Source of the DNA: Bacteroidales bacterium
Lineage (GTDB): Bacteria > Bacteroidota > Bacteroidia > Bacteroidales > WCHB1-69
DNA length: 64,000 nucleotides
Reading direction: 5' to 3'
NCBI GenBank assembly: GCA_017650305.1
Contig: JAGCFD010000054.1
Coordinates: forward strand, 1-64,000
A program made the position numbers and the translations under genes. The notes under the pieces were generated by a model. The model worked only from the letters and a program-made list of their open reading frames with translations. It did no database searches and had not been told where the DNA came from. Position 1 is the stretch's first letter. Every line of letters begins with the position of its first letter. Below, piece by piece: positions 7,456 to 17,789 of the stretch.

Positions 7456-9303
7456 TTATTTCAACAATTTTTCATTATAGCTTTGCAGGCTTTGCAAAAG
7501 ATTGGTTCTAACATGAATGAAATCATCGGCACCAGCCTCTTTCAACATTTCGATAGCTTCTGTCGGATTACCGGCAATGAGGCAAGGAGTGTTCGGAAAT
7601 TGGGCTTTGGATTGCTTAACGGCCTCCACTCCGAGTGTGGCATACTCCTCATCGGAACTACAGACGACAATCAAAGACGGTTTTGCTTCAGCAACAGCCT
7701 TGATGCCTTCTTCCACCGTGGCAAAGCCAGCAGGTTCCACGATTTCGTAACCGGCACAGCCGAAGAAGTTCGTGATAAAGCCTGCTCGGGCTTGACGCAT
7801 GGCCAAATTACCCAATTTGAGCAGATAAACTGACGGACGGGCATGGTTTTGCGCATATTTCTCAGTCTCCAAGCGGATTTCCTCAAAAGCGGCAGCACCA
7901 CGATAGGTCTTCAAACCCTCATTGTTGTCCACCACCCGGCACTCAATCTTGTCGGCCATCTTCTCGTTGATATTCGGATATTGGTTAGTGCCGAGGAGCA
8001 CATAACGACGGGTGGCAATGTCCATGTCGCGTTTCTGGCAACTCTCTTCAATAGCGGCTTTCATTGAGCCATCCTCTATCGCTTTCAGAGCGCCACCGTT
8101 GGCTTCAACCTGCTGGAAGTGCTTCCAGACGTGTTCCGCCAAGGAGTTCGTGAGGTTCTCTATGTAGTAAGAGCCAGCGGCAGGATCCACCACATAGTCC
8201 AAGAAAGCCTCCTCTTTCAGGATTACCTGTACATTGCGGGCAATACGACGGGAGAATTCATCGGACGGCTTATAGGCCACATCAAACGGCTGAAGGGAAA
8301 TGGCATCTGCGCCGCCGATTACGGCTGACATACCCTCGGTGGTGCTTCTCAACATGTTGACATAAGGGTCATACAATGTCTTGTTCCATGTGGATGCCAC
8401 CGTGTTGATACGGATCTTGTAGGCACAGTCACATGCCGGCTTGTACTGGTCAACCATGGTGGACCAGAGCAGACGGATAGCGCGCAGCTTGGCAATCTCC
8501 ATGAAATAATTGGAACCCACCGACAATGTGAACTGCATGCGGGAGGCCACTTTCTCGACAGGCAACCCCTGTTCCACACAGAAGTTGATGTACTCGTTGG
8601 CTAATGCCAGCGTATAGGCCATCTCTTGTACGATGGTAGCGCCAGCATTGTGCAGTACCACACCATTGACGTTGATAACCTTGAACTTAGGCATCCCTTC
8701 ACCCAACTTCAACAACTCCATCGTCTGCTGCATATCCTCCTGCTGGGAGAAATAGAACTTGTTGTGTTTAAGACGATAGATCAGCGGGTCAAAATTGATA
8801 TGACCGGAAATCAATTTCTTGTCATATTGTTTCTCCTCCACATAAGCCACGAAGAGTTTCATCAAATCGATATAGCTCTTCACATGGTTGAACTGCACAC
8901 CAGCGGCGGTGAGTTCAATTCCGTTGAGCAGTGTAGCCAAAGCAGAAGGACCATCTATCTTGCTGGCATCAAAGCAGATGCAAGTAGCTCCACGCATCAA
9001 AGCATCCAGTGCTATGGCATTGGCCTTGGCAGGATCCGGTTCATCGATAGTTTGTACGATATCCCATTGGTTGTTGTCTGCCTTGGTGCCACGCAAAAAT
9101 GGAAATTCGCCTGGCAGGGTTTTCAAATAGTCCAGATCTTTCAAATCCTCGGCTCTGTAATAGGGCGGAACTTGAAATCCTTCATCGGTGCGCCACACCA
9201 ATTTCTTCTGGTAATCAGCACCTTTTAAATCTTTCTCAATGGTAGCTTCCCACTGCTCCGTGGAGATGGGAGGAAATTCGGTAAATAATTTTTCTTCAGC
9301 CAT
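7456..9303 (-). CDS. mutA: Methylmalonyl-CoA mutase small subunit
   Basis: 615 residues, the usual size of the Bacteroidota small (beta) subunit. The N-terminal TIM-barrel-like part carries the family blocks (FPFLRGTK, SVGSNYFMEIAKLRAIR, ISLQPFDVAYKP, DPAAGSYYIENLT). The C-terminal Rossmann domain, from about residue 490, lacks the cobalamin-ligating D-x-H-x-x-G, as expected for the non-catalytic subunit. With MutB it interconverts succinyl-CoA and R-methylmalonyl-CoA in propionate formation. MutB is not in the window: the downstream gene is the BtuF-like lipoprotein and the upstream neighbour is divergent. This split from the usual mutA-mutB pair is notable. Confidence 0.95.
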   Translation of the reverse strand: MAEEKLFTEFPPISTEQWEATIEKDLKGADYQKKLVWRTDEGFQVPPYYRAEDLKDLDYLKTLPGEFPFLRGTKADNNQWDIVQTIDEPDPAKANAIALDALMRGATCICFDASKIDGPSALATLLNGIELTAAGVQFNHVKSYIDLMKLFVAYVEEKQYDKKLISGHINFDPLIYRLKHNKFYFSQQEDMQQTMELLKLGEGMPKFKVINVNGVVLHNAGATIVQEMAYTLALANEYINFCVEQGLPVEKVASRMQFTLSVGSNYFMEIAKLRAIRLLWSTMVDQYKPACDCAYKIRINTVASTWNKTLYDPYVNMLRSTTEGMSAVIGGADAISLQPFDVAYKPSDEFSRRIARNVQVILKEEAFLDYVVDPAAGSYYIENLTNSLAEHVWKHFQQVEANGGALKAIEDGSMKAAIEESCQKRDMDIATRRYVLLGTNQYPNINEKMADKIECRVVDNNEGLKTYRGAAAFEEIRLETEKYAQNHARPSVYLLKLGNLAMRQARAGFITNFFGCAGYEIVEPAGFATVEEGIKAVAEAKPSLIVVCSSDEEYATLGVEAVKQSKAQFPNTPCLIAGNPTEAIEMLKEAGADDFIHVRTNLLQSLQSYNEKLLK

Positions 9304-9327
9304 ATTGTTGTCTTATAAAAGAAAGCG

Positions 9328-9335
9328 CAAAAATA
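9328..9335 (-). promoter_or_regulatory. -7 promoter box of mutA
   Basis: CAAAAATA is TATTTTTG on the minus strand, about 25 bases upstream of the mutA start. No cobalamin riboswitch is visible in the 163 bases between mutA and the divergent endonuclease gene. Confidence 0.6.
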
Positions 9336-9439
9336 ATCATTTTCTCCTAATCTTGCATACCAACAGACTGGTTTTTTATAGGATTTTAAAATGACCTGTT
9401 TCAGAATAAATTTTAAAAGCACCGCAAAGCATAATTTGT

Positions 9440-9447
9440 TATTTTTG
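9440..9447 (+). promoter_or_regulatory. -7 promoter box of the endonuclease gene
   Basis: TATTTTTG fits TAnnTTTG and lies 20 bases before the ATG at 9467. Confidence 0.6.
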
Positions 9448-9466
9448 CAAACGTAAATAAAACACG

Positions 9467-10534
9467 ATGAAACGCTTCTCCTGTATATTATTGTTACTGG
9501 GTTCTCTCTCCCTGACAGCTCAGATTCCTGCCGACTACTATCAAAACGCAGAGAACAAACATGGTCACGCACTGCGGGTGGCTTTGTATAATATCATCAA
9601 AAATCACGCGCAGGAATCCTATAGTGGCCTGTGGGCAGACTTTTACTCCACCGATGCCCGCCCAGATGGAAAAGTGTGGGATATCTACTCCGACAATCCC
9701 AATGGCCAAACCCCTTACCTCTTTACTTTTGGCACCGACCAATGCGGAAACTACTCCTCGGAGGGCGACTGCTACAACCGGGAGCATTCCGTGCCTAAAA
9801 GCTGGTTCAATGATGCCACTCCGATGTACACCGACCTGTTCCACATCTACCCTACTGACGGTTGGGTGAACAACAAGCGCGGCAACTTGCCCTATGGCGA
9901 GGTGGGAAATGCTACGTGGACCAGTCTCAACGGTTCCAAAGTGGGCTCCTGCTCGGTGAGCGGCTACAACGGACAGGTGTTTGAACCCATCGATGCCTAC
10001 AAGGGCGACCTGGCCCGGACCTATCTCTATATGGCCGTCTGCTATATGGACAAAAACTTAGGCTATGACCAGTCCATGTTTCAAGGCGGCTCTTTGAAAC
10101 CTTGGGCACTGCAAATGATGCTTGCCTGGTGCGCCCAAGACCCTGTCAGCCAAAAGGAAATCGACCGCAACAACGCAATCTATGCCCTCCAACACAACCG
10201 AAACCCATTCATCGATTTCCCCGCATTGGCCAATATGATCTTTGGAAGCGATACTTTGGTAGCCTTCCAGACGGCAATTGACAATTACCTTTTCTCCAAT
10301 TGCAGCGTGTTCCCCAATCCCGCCACAGACTATGTGCAAGTATCGGTATCAATAATAGATGAACCTCTCAACTGCCAACTTCTGAATATTACGGGTCAAG
10401 CGGTCTGGACTTCCACCATCAGTCAAGGGGAAGAGTCTTTCACCATTCCCATGCAAGATATTCCACAAGGAGTCTATATTCTCTACATGCATGATAGTCA
10501 CCGCCAAGCAGTCCAAAAGATTTTGAAAAGGTAA
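9467..10534 (+). CDS. Secreted endonuclease I family protein with T9SS sorting domain
   Basis: 355 residues. Signal peptide at 1-18 (LLLLGSLSLTAQ). The endonuclease I domain (PF04231, bba-Me fold) spans about 20-255 with the catalytic block NREHSVPKSWF near residue 105, then FHIYPTDGWVNNKRGNLPYG. The last 75 residues (VFPNPATDYVQVSV, GVYILYM, VQKILKR) are a T9SS type A domain, so it is probably exported to the cell surface or medium. The likely role is degradation of extracellular nucleic acid. A monocistronic plus-strand gene with its own promoter. Confidence 0.93.
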   Translation: MKRFSCILLLLGSLSLTAQIPADYYQNAENKHGHALRVALYNIIKNHAQESYSGLWADFYSTDARPDGKVWDIYSDNPNGQTPYLFTFGTDQCGNYSSEGDCYNREHSVPKSWFNDATPMYTDLFHIYPTDGWVNNKRGNLPYGEVGNATWTSLNGSKVGSCSVSGYNGQVFEPIDAYKGDLARTYLYMAVCYMDKNLGYDQSMFQGGSLKPWALQMMLAWCAQDPVSQKEIDRNNAIYALQHNRNPFIDFPALANMIFGSDTLVAFQTAIDNYLFSNCSVFPNPATDYVQVSVSIIDEPLNCQLLNITGQAVWTSTISQGEESFTIPMQDIPQGVYILYMHDSHRQAVQKILKR

Positions 10535-10560
10535 GTGTAATAACTCTTTCCCCCTATCAT

Positions 10561-10590
10561 CTTTATTTTCGGCGAGCGACTTCTTTTCCC
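10561..10590. repeat. Short shared tag, copy 1
   Basis: The stretch beginning CTTTATTTTCGG, then GAGCGACTTCTT, is repeated with few changes at 13445-13474, next to the right end of repeat copy A. Both may be remnants of one larger repeat. No coding function seen. Confidence 0.4.
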
Positions 10591-10689
10591 GACTTCGTCA
10601 TTGCGTCACCCAAATCAGGTGACGCAAAACATATAAATAATTTATAATCAAATTGTTGCGATTTAGTTTGAAATAGGTATGACGAAGTC
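10591..10689. mobile_element. 99-bp inverted-repeat element interrupting an hsp20 remnant
   Basis: Bounded by a perfect 10-base inverted repeat, GACTTCGTCA (10591-10600) and TGACGAAGTC (10680-10689). Inside is a perfect hairpin: TTGCGTCACC (10601-10610), 7-base loop, GGTGACGCAA (10618-10627). The rest is AT-rich. Homology to Hsp20 stops exactly at the right inverted repeat, as if the element entered or caused a deletion there. No transposase. It could be a MITE-like element or a regulatory palindrome; the mechanism is inference. Confidence 0.5.
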
Positions 10690-10785
10690 TGGTGCTGTGG
10701 TATTGGCACGAGGCATCAAATCATTGTTCAGGAATTCTTCAAATACTGTCGGAAACCAACTGTTTTTAAACATTACTGGTAACAT
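10663..10785 (-). pseudogene. Truncated Hsp20 (alpha-crystallin) remnant
   Basis: A minus-strand frame of 40 codons preceded by GGAGG. Its product, MLPVMFKNSWFPTVFEEFL followed by NNDLMPRAN and TTAP, matches the N-terminus of Bacteroidota small heat-shock proteins (which typically read MPV..NWLPS.FNDFF..NDW, then ANATAPAIN). After TTAP the frame runs into the inverted-repeat element and stops. The alpha-crystallin domain, about 100 residues, is absent. It should be non-functional. Similarity is from memory of the family, not a search. Confidence 0.72.
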
Positions 10786-10800
10786 GGTAAATACCTCCAT

Positions 10801-11112
10801 TTTTTGTTGTTAAACAGTATATGTCCTGGTTGTTTCGCATGCGCTCACTTAATATGGCTAATGATATACCACTGCTGAGAAATGTCGCAAAATGGACTTT
10901 CTGTCGTATAATAAAGACAAAAATGACGATTTGTCTCCTTTCGTAATTCCTAAAAATGCAACAAACATAGCGCCTTTTGCACCATCACAAAAAAAATCAT
11001 TTGACACCCCTTCTTTCAAAACAACAATATCAAAACACATTTTTTAACGACTAACAAGTTATAGTAAACTTTAAGAAGTAACGCACCAATTACATTATAA
11101 GATGAAAACAAC
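10801..11112. other. Intergenic stretch without recognisable gene
   Basis: Between the hsp20 remnant and the promoters of the leucine-rich-repeat gene. A 60-codon minus-strand frame (10858-11040) has no signal peptide, motif or good start context, and I do not call it. It probably held the upstream region of the former hsp20 gene. Confidence 0.4.
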
Positions 11113-11189
11113 GTATATTTGCATCAGCATTTTAAAGTGTTCTTTTTTACATGAAAAAAAAGTATATTTGCATCAGCATTTTAAAATGT
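11113..11189 (+). promoter_or_regulatory. Tandemly duplicated promoter of the leucine-rich-repeat gene
   Basis: GTATATTTGCATCAGCATTT plus AAA occurs exactly twice, at 11113-11136 and 11162-11185, 49 bases apart. Each copy contains a TATATTTG -7 box (11114-11121 and 11163-11170). Two promoters in a row would give two transcript starts, near 11127 and 11176. Confidence 0.65.
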
Positions 11190-11235
11190 TTTTTTTATTT
11201 CAAATTCAGCATAATTATTTATCAAATTGACACTT

Positions 11236-13047
11236 ATGAAAAACCTTTCACTCTCGTTTTTCGTTATTGCAGGTTTATGTATGGCTATGCCCTGTTTTGC
11301 GCAGACCTATGATTTCAGTGCCGTGGCCCCAAGCGGACAGATGCTTTACTATGGTTTTAGCACTTCAGGCACTGTGTCCGTTGTTTATCCAGCCCTTCAA
11401 GCATATGTCTCGGGAGATTTGACAATACCTGATACGGTGACTTATAATGGAATCGCATACCCCGTCACATCCATCGGAAATAATGCTTTTAGCAATTGTT
11501 CCTCGCTCACCGGTGTCAACATTCCTAATTCTGTCACTTCTATTGGAAATAGTGCTTTTTACGAATGTACCTCGCTCGTTAGCGTTTTTATTCCTAATTC
11601 TGTCACTTCTATTGGAACTGGTGCTTTTACCCAATGTTCCTCGCTCACCAGCGTCAACATTCCAAATTCTGTCACATCTATCAATGATCGGACTTTTTAT
11701 TATTGCACCTCTCTCCCCAGTATCAACATTCCAAATTCCATCACATCTATCGGGAGTCAGGCCTTCTCTCGTTGTTTTTCGCTTACCAGTGTCAACATTC
11801 CCAATTCTGTCACTTCTATCGGATCATTCGCTTTTAATGTTTGTTCCTCGCTTACCTGTCTCACCATTCCCAGTTCTGTCACATCTATCGCAAATTCTGC
11901 TTTTTCCGGATGCAGTCTCGACACTTTGAACGAGGGTCATGTTTGGCCATTGACCAACACCCCATATGTTCAAGCTCAGGTTATCAACATTCCCTGTGGG
12001 GCAACATTCAATTACCAACAGGGCTGGGGCAACCTTAATTATCATGCGCCGGATCCTGGCTTTGTCACACTTTCGGTATCAGACGGCAGCTGTGGAAGGG
12101 CATACACTTGGCCTGAAGCCACATGCATTGGTTCGACAGTAATAATAATTGCCGAAGCTTTTCCCGGTTATCATTTTGCCCAATGGAATGACGGCAACAC
12201 GGATAATGGTCGCTCAATCACTTTGACACAAGACACCTCTTTCACAGCGTATTTCACACCTGATGTAGAGACTCCCATCTGTATGGTCACCGTAGAAAAC
12301 GACCACAATGTGGTGTTATGGGAAAAAGAACAGCCAGCTCCCATTTACCTTATCTATCGCGAGAGCACATTTTCCGGCATTTTTGAATTGTTGGACTCTG
12401 TTCCATACGAATCTCTGTCCTCTTGGACGGACACATCTTCGCACCCTCGCACGCGTAGTTATCGCTACATGATTAGTGCTAAGGATAACTATGGCGTTGA
12501 ATTCTATAGCGAACCACACAAAACCATGCACCTCACCATCAACCAGGGTCTGGGCAACCAATGGAACTTGGTATGGACAGAATATGAGGGTACGAATTAT
12601 TCCACATATATCATCTATCGAGGCACAGATCCCTCCAACATTCAGATATTAGACATCATGCCGTCGGGCGGCAACACCTCCTATACCGATGTCTCGGCCC
12701 CTGCCGGAGATGTATATTACCAAGTGGGTATTATGTTGGACTCATCGTGCAACTCCTCTAAGAATGAGAATGTTGTGCTCTCCAATGTGGCCACCAACAG
12801 CACATTGGGCATTGAATCTATCGGCATGGATGATGTACAAGTATACACCCACGACGGACATATCGTCATCAATGGGGAATATGAGATATGGGATGTCCAG
12901 ATGTATGACATATCGGGCAGGTTGCTGAAAACCATTCCCGTGAACAACCGCAATACTGTTATCAGCATAGCCGAGTTCGCCACAGGCTTATACGTCATGC
13001 GCATGAACACCGCCAACGGCCCGCATACGCGCAAAATAGTGAGATAA
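11236..13047 (+). CDS. BspA-like leucine-rich-repeat surface protein with T9SS sorting domain
   Basis: 603 residues from the ATG at 11236; a TTG nine bases earlier is less likely. Signal peptide about 1-23 (AMPCFAQ). Residues 89-226 are six 23-residue LRR_5 repeats of the type SLTSVNIPNSVTSIGxxAF. Then come a beta-rich domain with a WNDG segment resembling InlB B-repeats (about 265-345), fibronectin-III-like modules (about 350-515), and a T9SS type A domain over the last 80 residues. BspA-type proteins act in adhesion and binding of host or matrix proteins; here that role is inferred. It has a duplicated promoter. Confidence 0.9.
   Translation: MKNLSLSFFVIAGLCMAMPCFAQTYDFSAVAPSGQMLYYGFSTSGTVSVVYPALQAYVSGDLTIPDTVTYNGIAYPVTSIGNNAFSNCSSLTGVNIPNSVTSIGNSAFYECTSLVSVFIPNSVTSIGTGAFTQCSSLTSVNIPNSVTSINDRTFYYCTSLPSINIPNSITSIGSQAFSRCFSLTSVNIPNSVTSIGSFAFNVCSSLTCLTIPSSVTSIANSAFSGCSLDTLNEGHVWPLTNTPYVQAQVINIPCGATFNYQQGWGNLNYHAPDPGFVTLSVSDGSCGRAYTWPEATCIGSTVIIIAEAFPGYHFAQWNDGNTDNGRSITLTQDTSFTAYFTPDVETPICMVTVENDHNVVLWEKEQPAPIYLIYRESTFSGIFELLDSVPYESLSSWTDTSSHPRTRSYRYMISAKDNYGVEFYSEPHKTMHLTINQGLGNQWNLVWTEYEGTNYSTYIIYRGTDPSNIQILDIMPSGGNTSYTDVSAPAGDVYYQVGIMLDSSCNSSKNENVVLSNVATNSTLGIESIGMDDVQVYTHDGHIVINGEYEIWDVQMYDISGRLLKTIPVNNRNTVISIAEFATGLYVMRMNTANGPHTRKIVR
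11500..11913 (+). repeat. Six tandem 69-bp coding repeats (LRR_5)
   Basis: Six consecutive in-frame 69-base units, each encoding a 23-residue leucine-rich repeat; the ATTCC(A/T)AATTCTGTCAC core is nearly constant. Slippage or recombination could change copy number without a frameshift. Confidence 0.85.
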
Positions 13048-13110
13048 TATCATCCTATACCCTATTATGCAGAGTTAAAGATTTCGGCATCCCGAAAATT
13101 GTAACAAAAA

Positions 13111-13446
13111 AGGGGAGTTATATACCTGATGGCACAGCCTCCCTTTCGCGGCGGGCAAAGGCGCTTGCGTTTACAAAAATGCCAATCATTCGGAGTTGGT
13201 TTCCTTTTTGCTCCGGTCGGCATTTTTACTCATGTTTTCTGCCGCTGTCAGAGGGCGGACAGAGCGGGCGGATTTCATGTCGGCTTGATCTTTTGTAACT
13301 TTTCTATCAAGAGAAAAGTTAAATACTATAATTATTTAATAGACTGATACTTACAATAAAGCACAAGATTGCTATTTGCAAAGAAATCTCAAGCAAAGAG
13401 GTTCTATTTTCACCATCATATCCGTGCCATCAGGTATATAATTACC
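13111..13446 (+). mobile_element. Repeat family copy A (MITE-like, about 335 bp)
   Basis: Ends are inverted repeats: TTATATACCTGATGGCAC at the left (13118-13135) and its complement at the right (13424-13441). The inside matches copy B (36231-36767) in opposite orientation, including a 60-codon frame shared by both, but lacks the about 200-bp GC-rich middle module that B and C carry; the break is near the GCGGCGG at 13149. It lies between the convergent ends of the leucine-rich-repeat gene and guaB. No transposase, so it would move in trans if at all. Confidence 0.75.
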
Positions 13447-13474
13447 CTTTATTTTCGGGGAGCTACTTCTTGGG
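13445..13474. repeat. Short shared tag, copy 2
   Basis: CCTTTATTTTCGG followed by GAGCTACTTCTT resembles 10561-10590 with a few mismatches. It directly abuts the right end of repeat copy A. Confidence 0.4.
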
Positions 13475-13539
13475 AACTTCCTTAGCGAAGGTCATTCCGC
13501 GCGCTGTATCAAAGACGAGGATACTGAACGTCAAAAAAG

Positions 13540-15033
<1,494 letters not shown>

Positions 15034-15043
15034 TTATTACGTG

Positions 15044-15051
15044 CAAAAATA
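15044..15051 (-). promoter_or_regulatory. -7 promoter box of guaB
   Basis: CAAAAATA on the plus strand is TATTTTTG on the minus strand, 23 bases upstream of the guaB start. Confidence 0.6.
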
Positions 15052-15114
15052 AAAAAATATCGCTTTTCTTCATAAAGAAAATGGAAAAAGTTTAACTGCT
15101 TTGAAATCAAACAA

Positions 15115-15155
15115 ATAAAAAAGGTGCAAACCTTCTTGACAAAGATTTGCACCCT
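15115..15155 (-). terminator. Terminator of the carboxynorspermidine synthase gene
   Basis: GGTGCAAA (15123-15130) and TTTGCACC (15146-15153) form an 8-bp stem; on the minus strand it is followed by a T-run (15117-15122 on the plus strand as A). Confidence 0.75.
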
Positions 15156-15199
15156 CGATAATTCGTACTTTTTTTTAATAAAACGGGTTTTCTTTCCGA

Positions 15200-16405
<1,206 letters not shown>

Positions 16406-16442
16406 AATAAGTTTGTGTTAAAGATTTTCAAGAATCAAAATG

Positions 16443-16450
16443 CAAAACTA
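16443..16450 (-). promoter_or_regulatory. -7 promoter box of the carboxynorspermidine synthase gene
   Basis: CAAAACTA is TAGTTTTG on the minus strand, 38 bases before the start codon. Confidence 0.5.
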
Positions 16451-16735
16451 CTCAAAAATTTGGATTTTTCTTCCGCCTTCAGAAAAAAATATCTTTTCGC
16501 CTCATAACTTTATTTTCTACAAAAACCTATCACTATATGAACCGTTTGCGATGCTTATTGTAAATTTAACAACAATTTTGGTTTTTTAGAAAAAAAGGGG
16601 GAATTTTGTTTGTTAATTTTACGATGTTGAAGGATTTTGATGGAAAACCGACGATTTTCATATTTATAAGGTGATTTATGTCTACATTAATAAATTTTCT
16701 ATTTTTATTTTATTAATCATTCAATTCATTTTATT
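16451..16735. other. AT-rich intergenic region upstream of the LytTR gene
   Basis: Apart from the minus-strand promoter at its left end I see no gene, strong hairpin or repeat. No convincing TAnnTTTG box for the LytTR gene was found. Confidence 0.4.
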
Positions 16736-17494
16736 ATGAAACACTACATTCATACTGCCATTTTAGTAGAGGAAGAAAAAAAATCAGAATGGCTAAAAGC
16801 TTCATTATCAAAGTTTTCCTCATACCAAAAAGTATCTGTTCTTTCCGATCGGGAAGAAGCTCTTGAATTTTTGAATCAGGATACTTGTACTCTATTATTC
16901 CTCGATGAGGTATACCTGAACTTGTTGTATACCATCCGGAAACCTGTGTTTATTGTTCCAATTTGCACAAAAATAAACATAAGTAGGATGAAAAAACTGA
17001 TGAAGATGGGTTGTTTTGACATTTTATCGCCCGGAAACAGAGATGATCAACTGACTGGAATATTAGGTAAGATTATAAAAATTCACACTTTTTACGAATC
17101 AACAAAGGGTAATAAGGATATCGTAAATGAAAAGGAAATGAACTACAATGCTTCCCTTGCCCGAATAATTTTCACAGAGGAGTCTATCTTTCTTCCCTCG
17201 ACCAAAACTCAACCATCTGTCAGGATTCTTCTTAATGATATTCAATTTATCCTTCTTGAAGGAGGAAAAATACAATTCTATATGGAAAATGACGAACTGT
17301 TTGAACGGAAAAAATCTCTCAAGTATTTTCTAAACCGTTTGCCTGCAAGCCGATTTCAAAAAATCAATCAAAAAACAATAGCCAACGTGCATAAAATCGA
17401 CCAAATGCGAGGCGACTCTTGTCATATTGGAGAAAGATCGTTCAAAATCACAAGAACTTTCAAAGAGGAGCTGAAAAGCAAACTTCACTTATAA
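16736..17494 (+). CDS. LytTR-family DNA-binding regulator with divergent receiver-like N-terminus
   Basis: 252 residues. Residues 165-252 form a LytTR DNA-binding domain (ILLNDIQFILLEGGKIQFY, then LPASRFQKINQKTIANV and the terminal ITRTFKEELKSKL). The first 115 residues have the length and secondary-structure rhythm of a receiver, with TLLFLDE near residue 58 possibly keeping the phospho-acceptor aspartate, but the acidic pair and lysine motif are not clear. No histidine kinase gene is adjacent. It may respond to a signal other than phosphorylation. Lysine-rich and AT-rich relative to its neighbours. Confidence 0.8.
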   Translation: MKHYIHTAILVEEEKKSEWLKASLSKFSSYQKVSVLSDREEALEFLNQDTCTLLFLDEVYLNLLYTIRKPVFIVPICTKINISRMKKLMKMGCFDILSPGNRDDQLTGILGKIIKIHTFYESTKGNKDIVNEKEMNYNASLARIIFTEESIFLPSTKTQPSVRILLNDIQFILLEGGKIQFYMENDELFERKKSLKYFLNRLPASRFQKINQKTIANVHKIDQMRGDSCHIGERSFKITRTFKEELKSKLHL

Positions 17495-17615
17495 AATCAG
17501 TTTGATTATCTGGGACTGCTTATGACGAACTATCAGTAAACGAAAGGATTGATGGGTACATAATCTGATTAGCCAGAAAAAAGGCTTGAACAGGTCATTA
17601 TAGAATGAAAGAAAC

Positions 17616-17647
17616 TTTTGTTGGGGCGCTAAAAATTATTATTTTTG
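17616..17647 (+). promoter_or_regulatory. Promoter of tRNA-Arg
   Basis: CTTTTG ending at 17620, 19 bases, then TATTTTTG at 17640-17647: the best full -33/-7 Bacteroidota promoter in the window. The tRNA begins 13 bases after the -7 box. Confidence 0.7.
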
Positions 17648-17659
17648 CCGCCGCTCATT

Positions 17660-17731
17660 GGTCTTGTAGTTCAATGGATAGAACAAAGGTTTCCTAAACC
17701 TTAGATCTGGGTTCGATTCCCAGCGAGACTA
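17660..17731 (+). tRNA. tRNA-Arg (anticodon CCT)
   Basis: Full cloverleaf: acceptor GGTCTTG/CGAGACT with G-T pairs, D-stem GTTC/GAAC, anticodon stem AAGGT/ACCTT around loop TTCCTAA (anticodon CCT at 17693-17695), T-stem CTGGG/CCCAG with TTCGATT loop, discriminator A. CCA is not encoded. Confidence 0.95.
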
Positions 17732-17759
17732 CTTCATGGACTTGTTTATGCATAGCTTT

Positions 17760-17789
17760 TTCCGGTTTTTGATTTCCGGAATTTATTTT
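17760..17789 (+). terminator. Terminator of tRNA-Arg
   Basis: TTCCGG (17760-17765) and CCGGAA (17776-17781) form a 6-bp stem followed by TTTATTTT. Confidence 0.6.

Noticed and set aside
9304..9466. Cobalamin riboswitch upstream of mutA
   Set aside because: The gap is short, AT-rich and lacks the conserved B12 box or stems.
10858..11040. A 60-codon minus-strand frame
   Set aside because: No ribosome site, motif or signal peptide; lies in AT-rich spacer.
11447..11929. Long frames in other phases through the leucine-rich repeats, and a CRISPR-like look of the DNA
   Set aside because: The 69-bp units are contiguous, in frame and encode LRR_5 repeats; the other frames are by-products of the periodicity, and there are no spacers.
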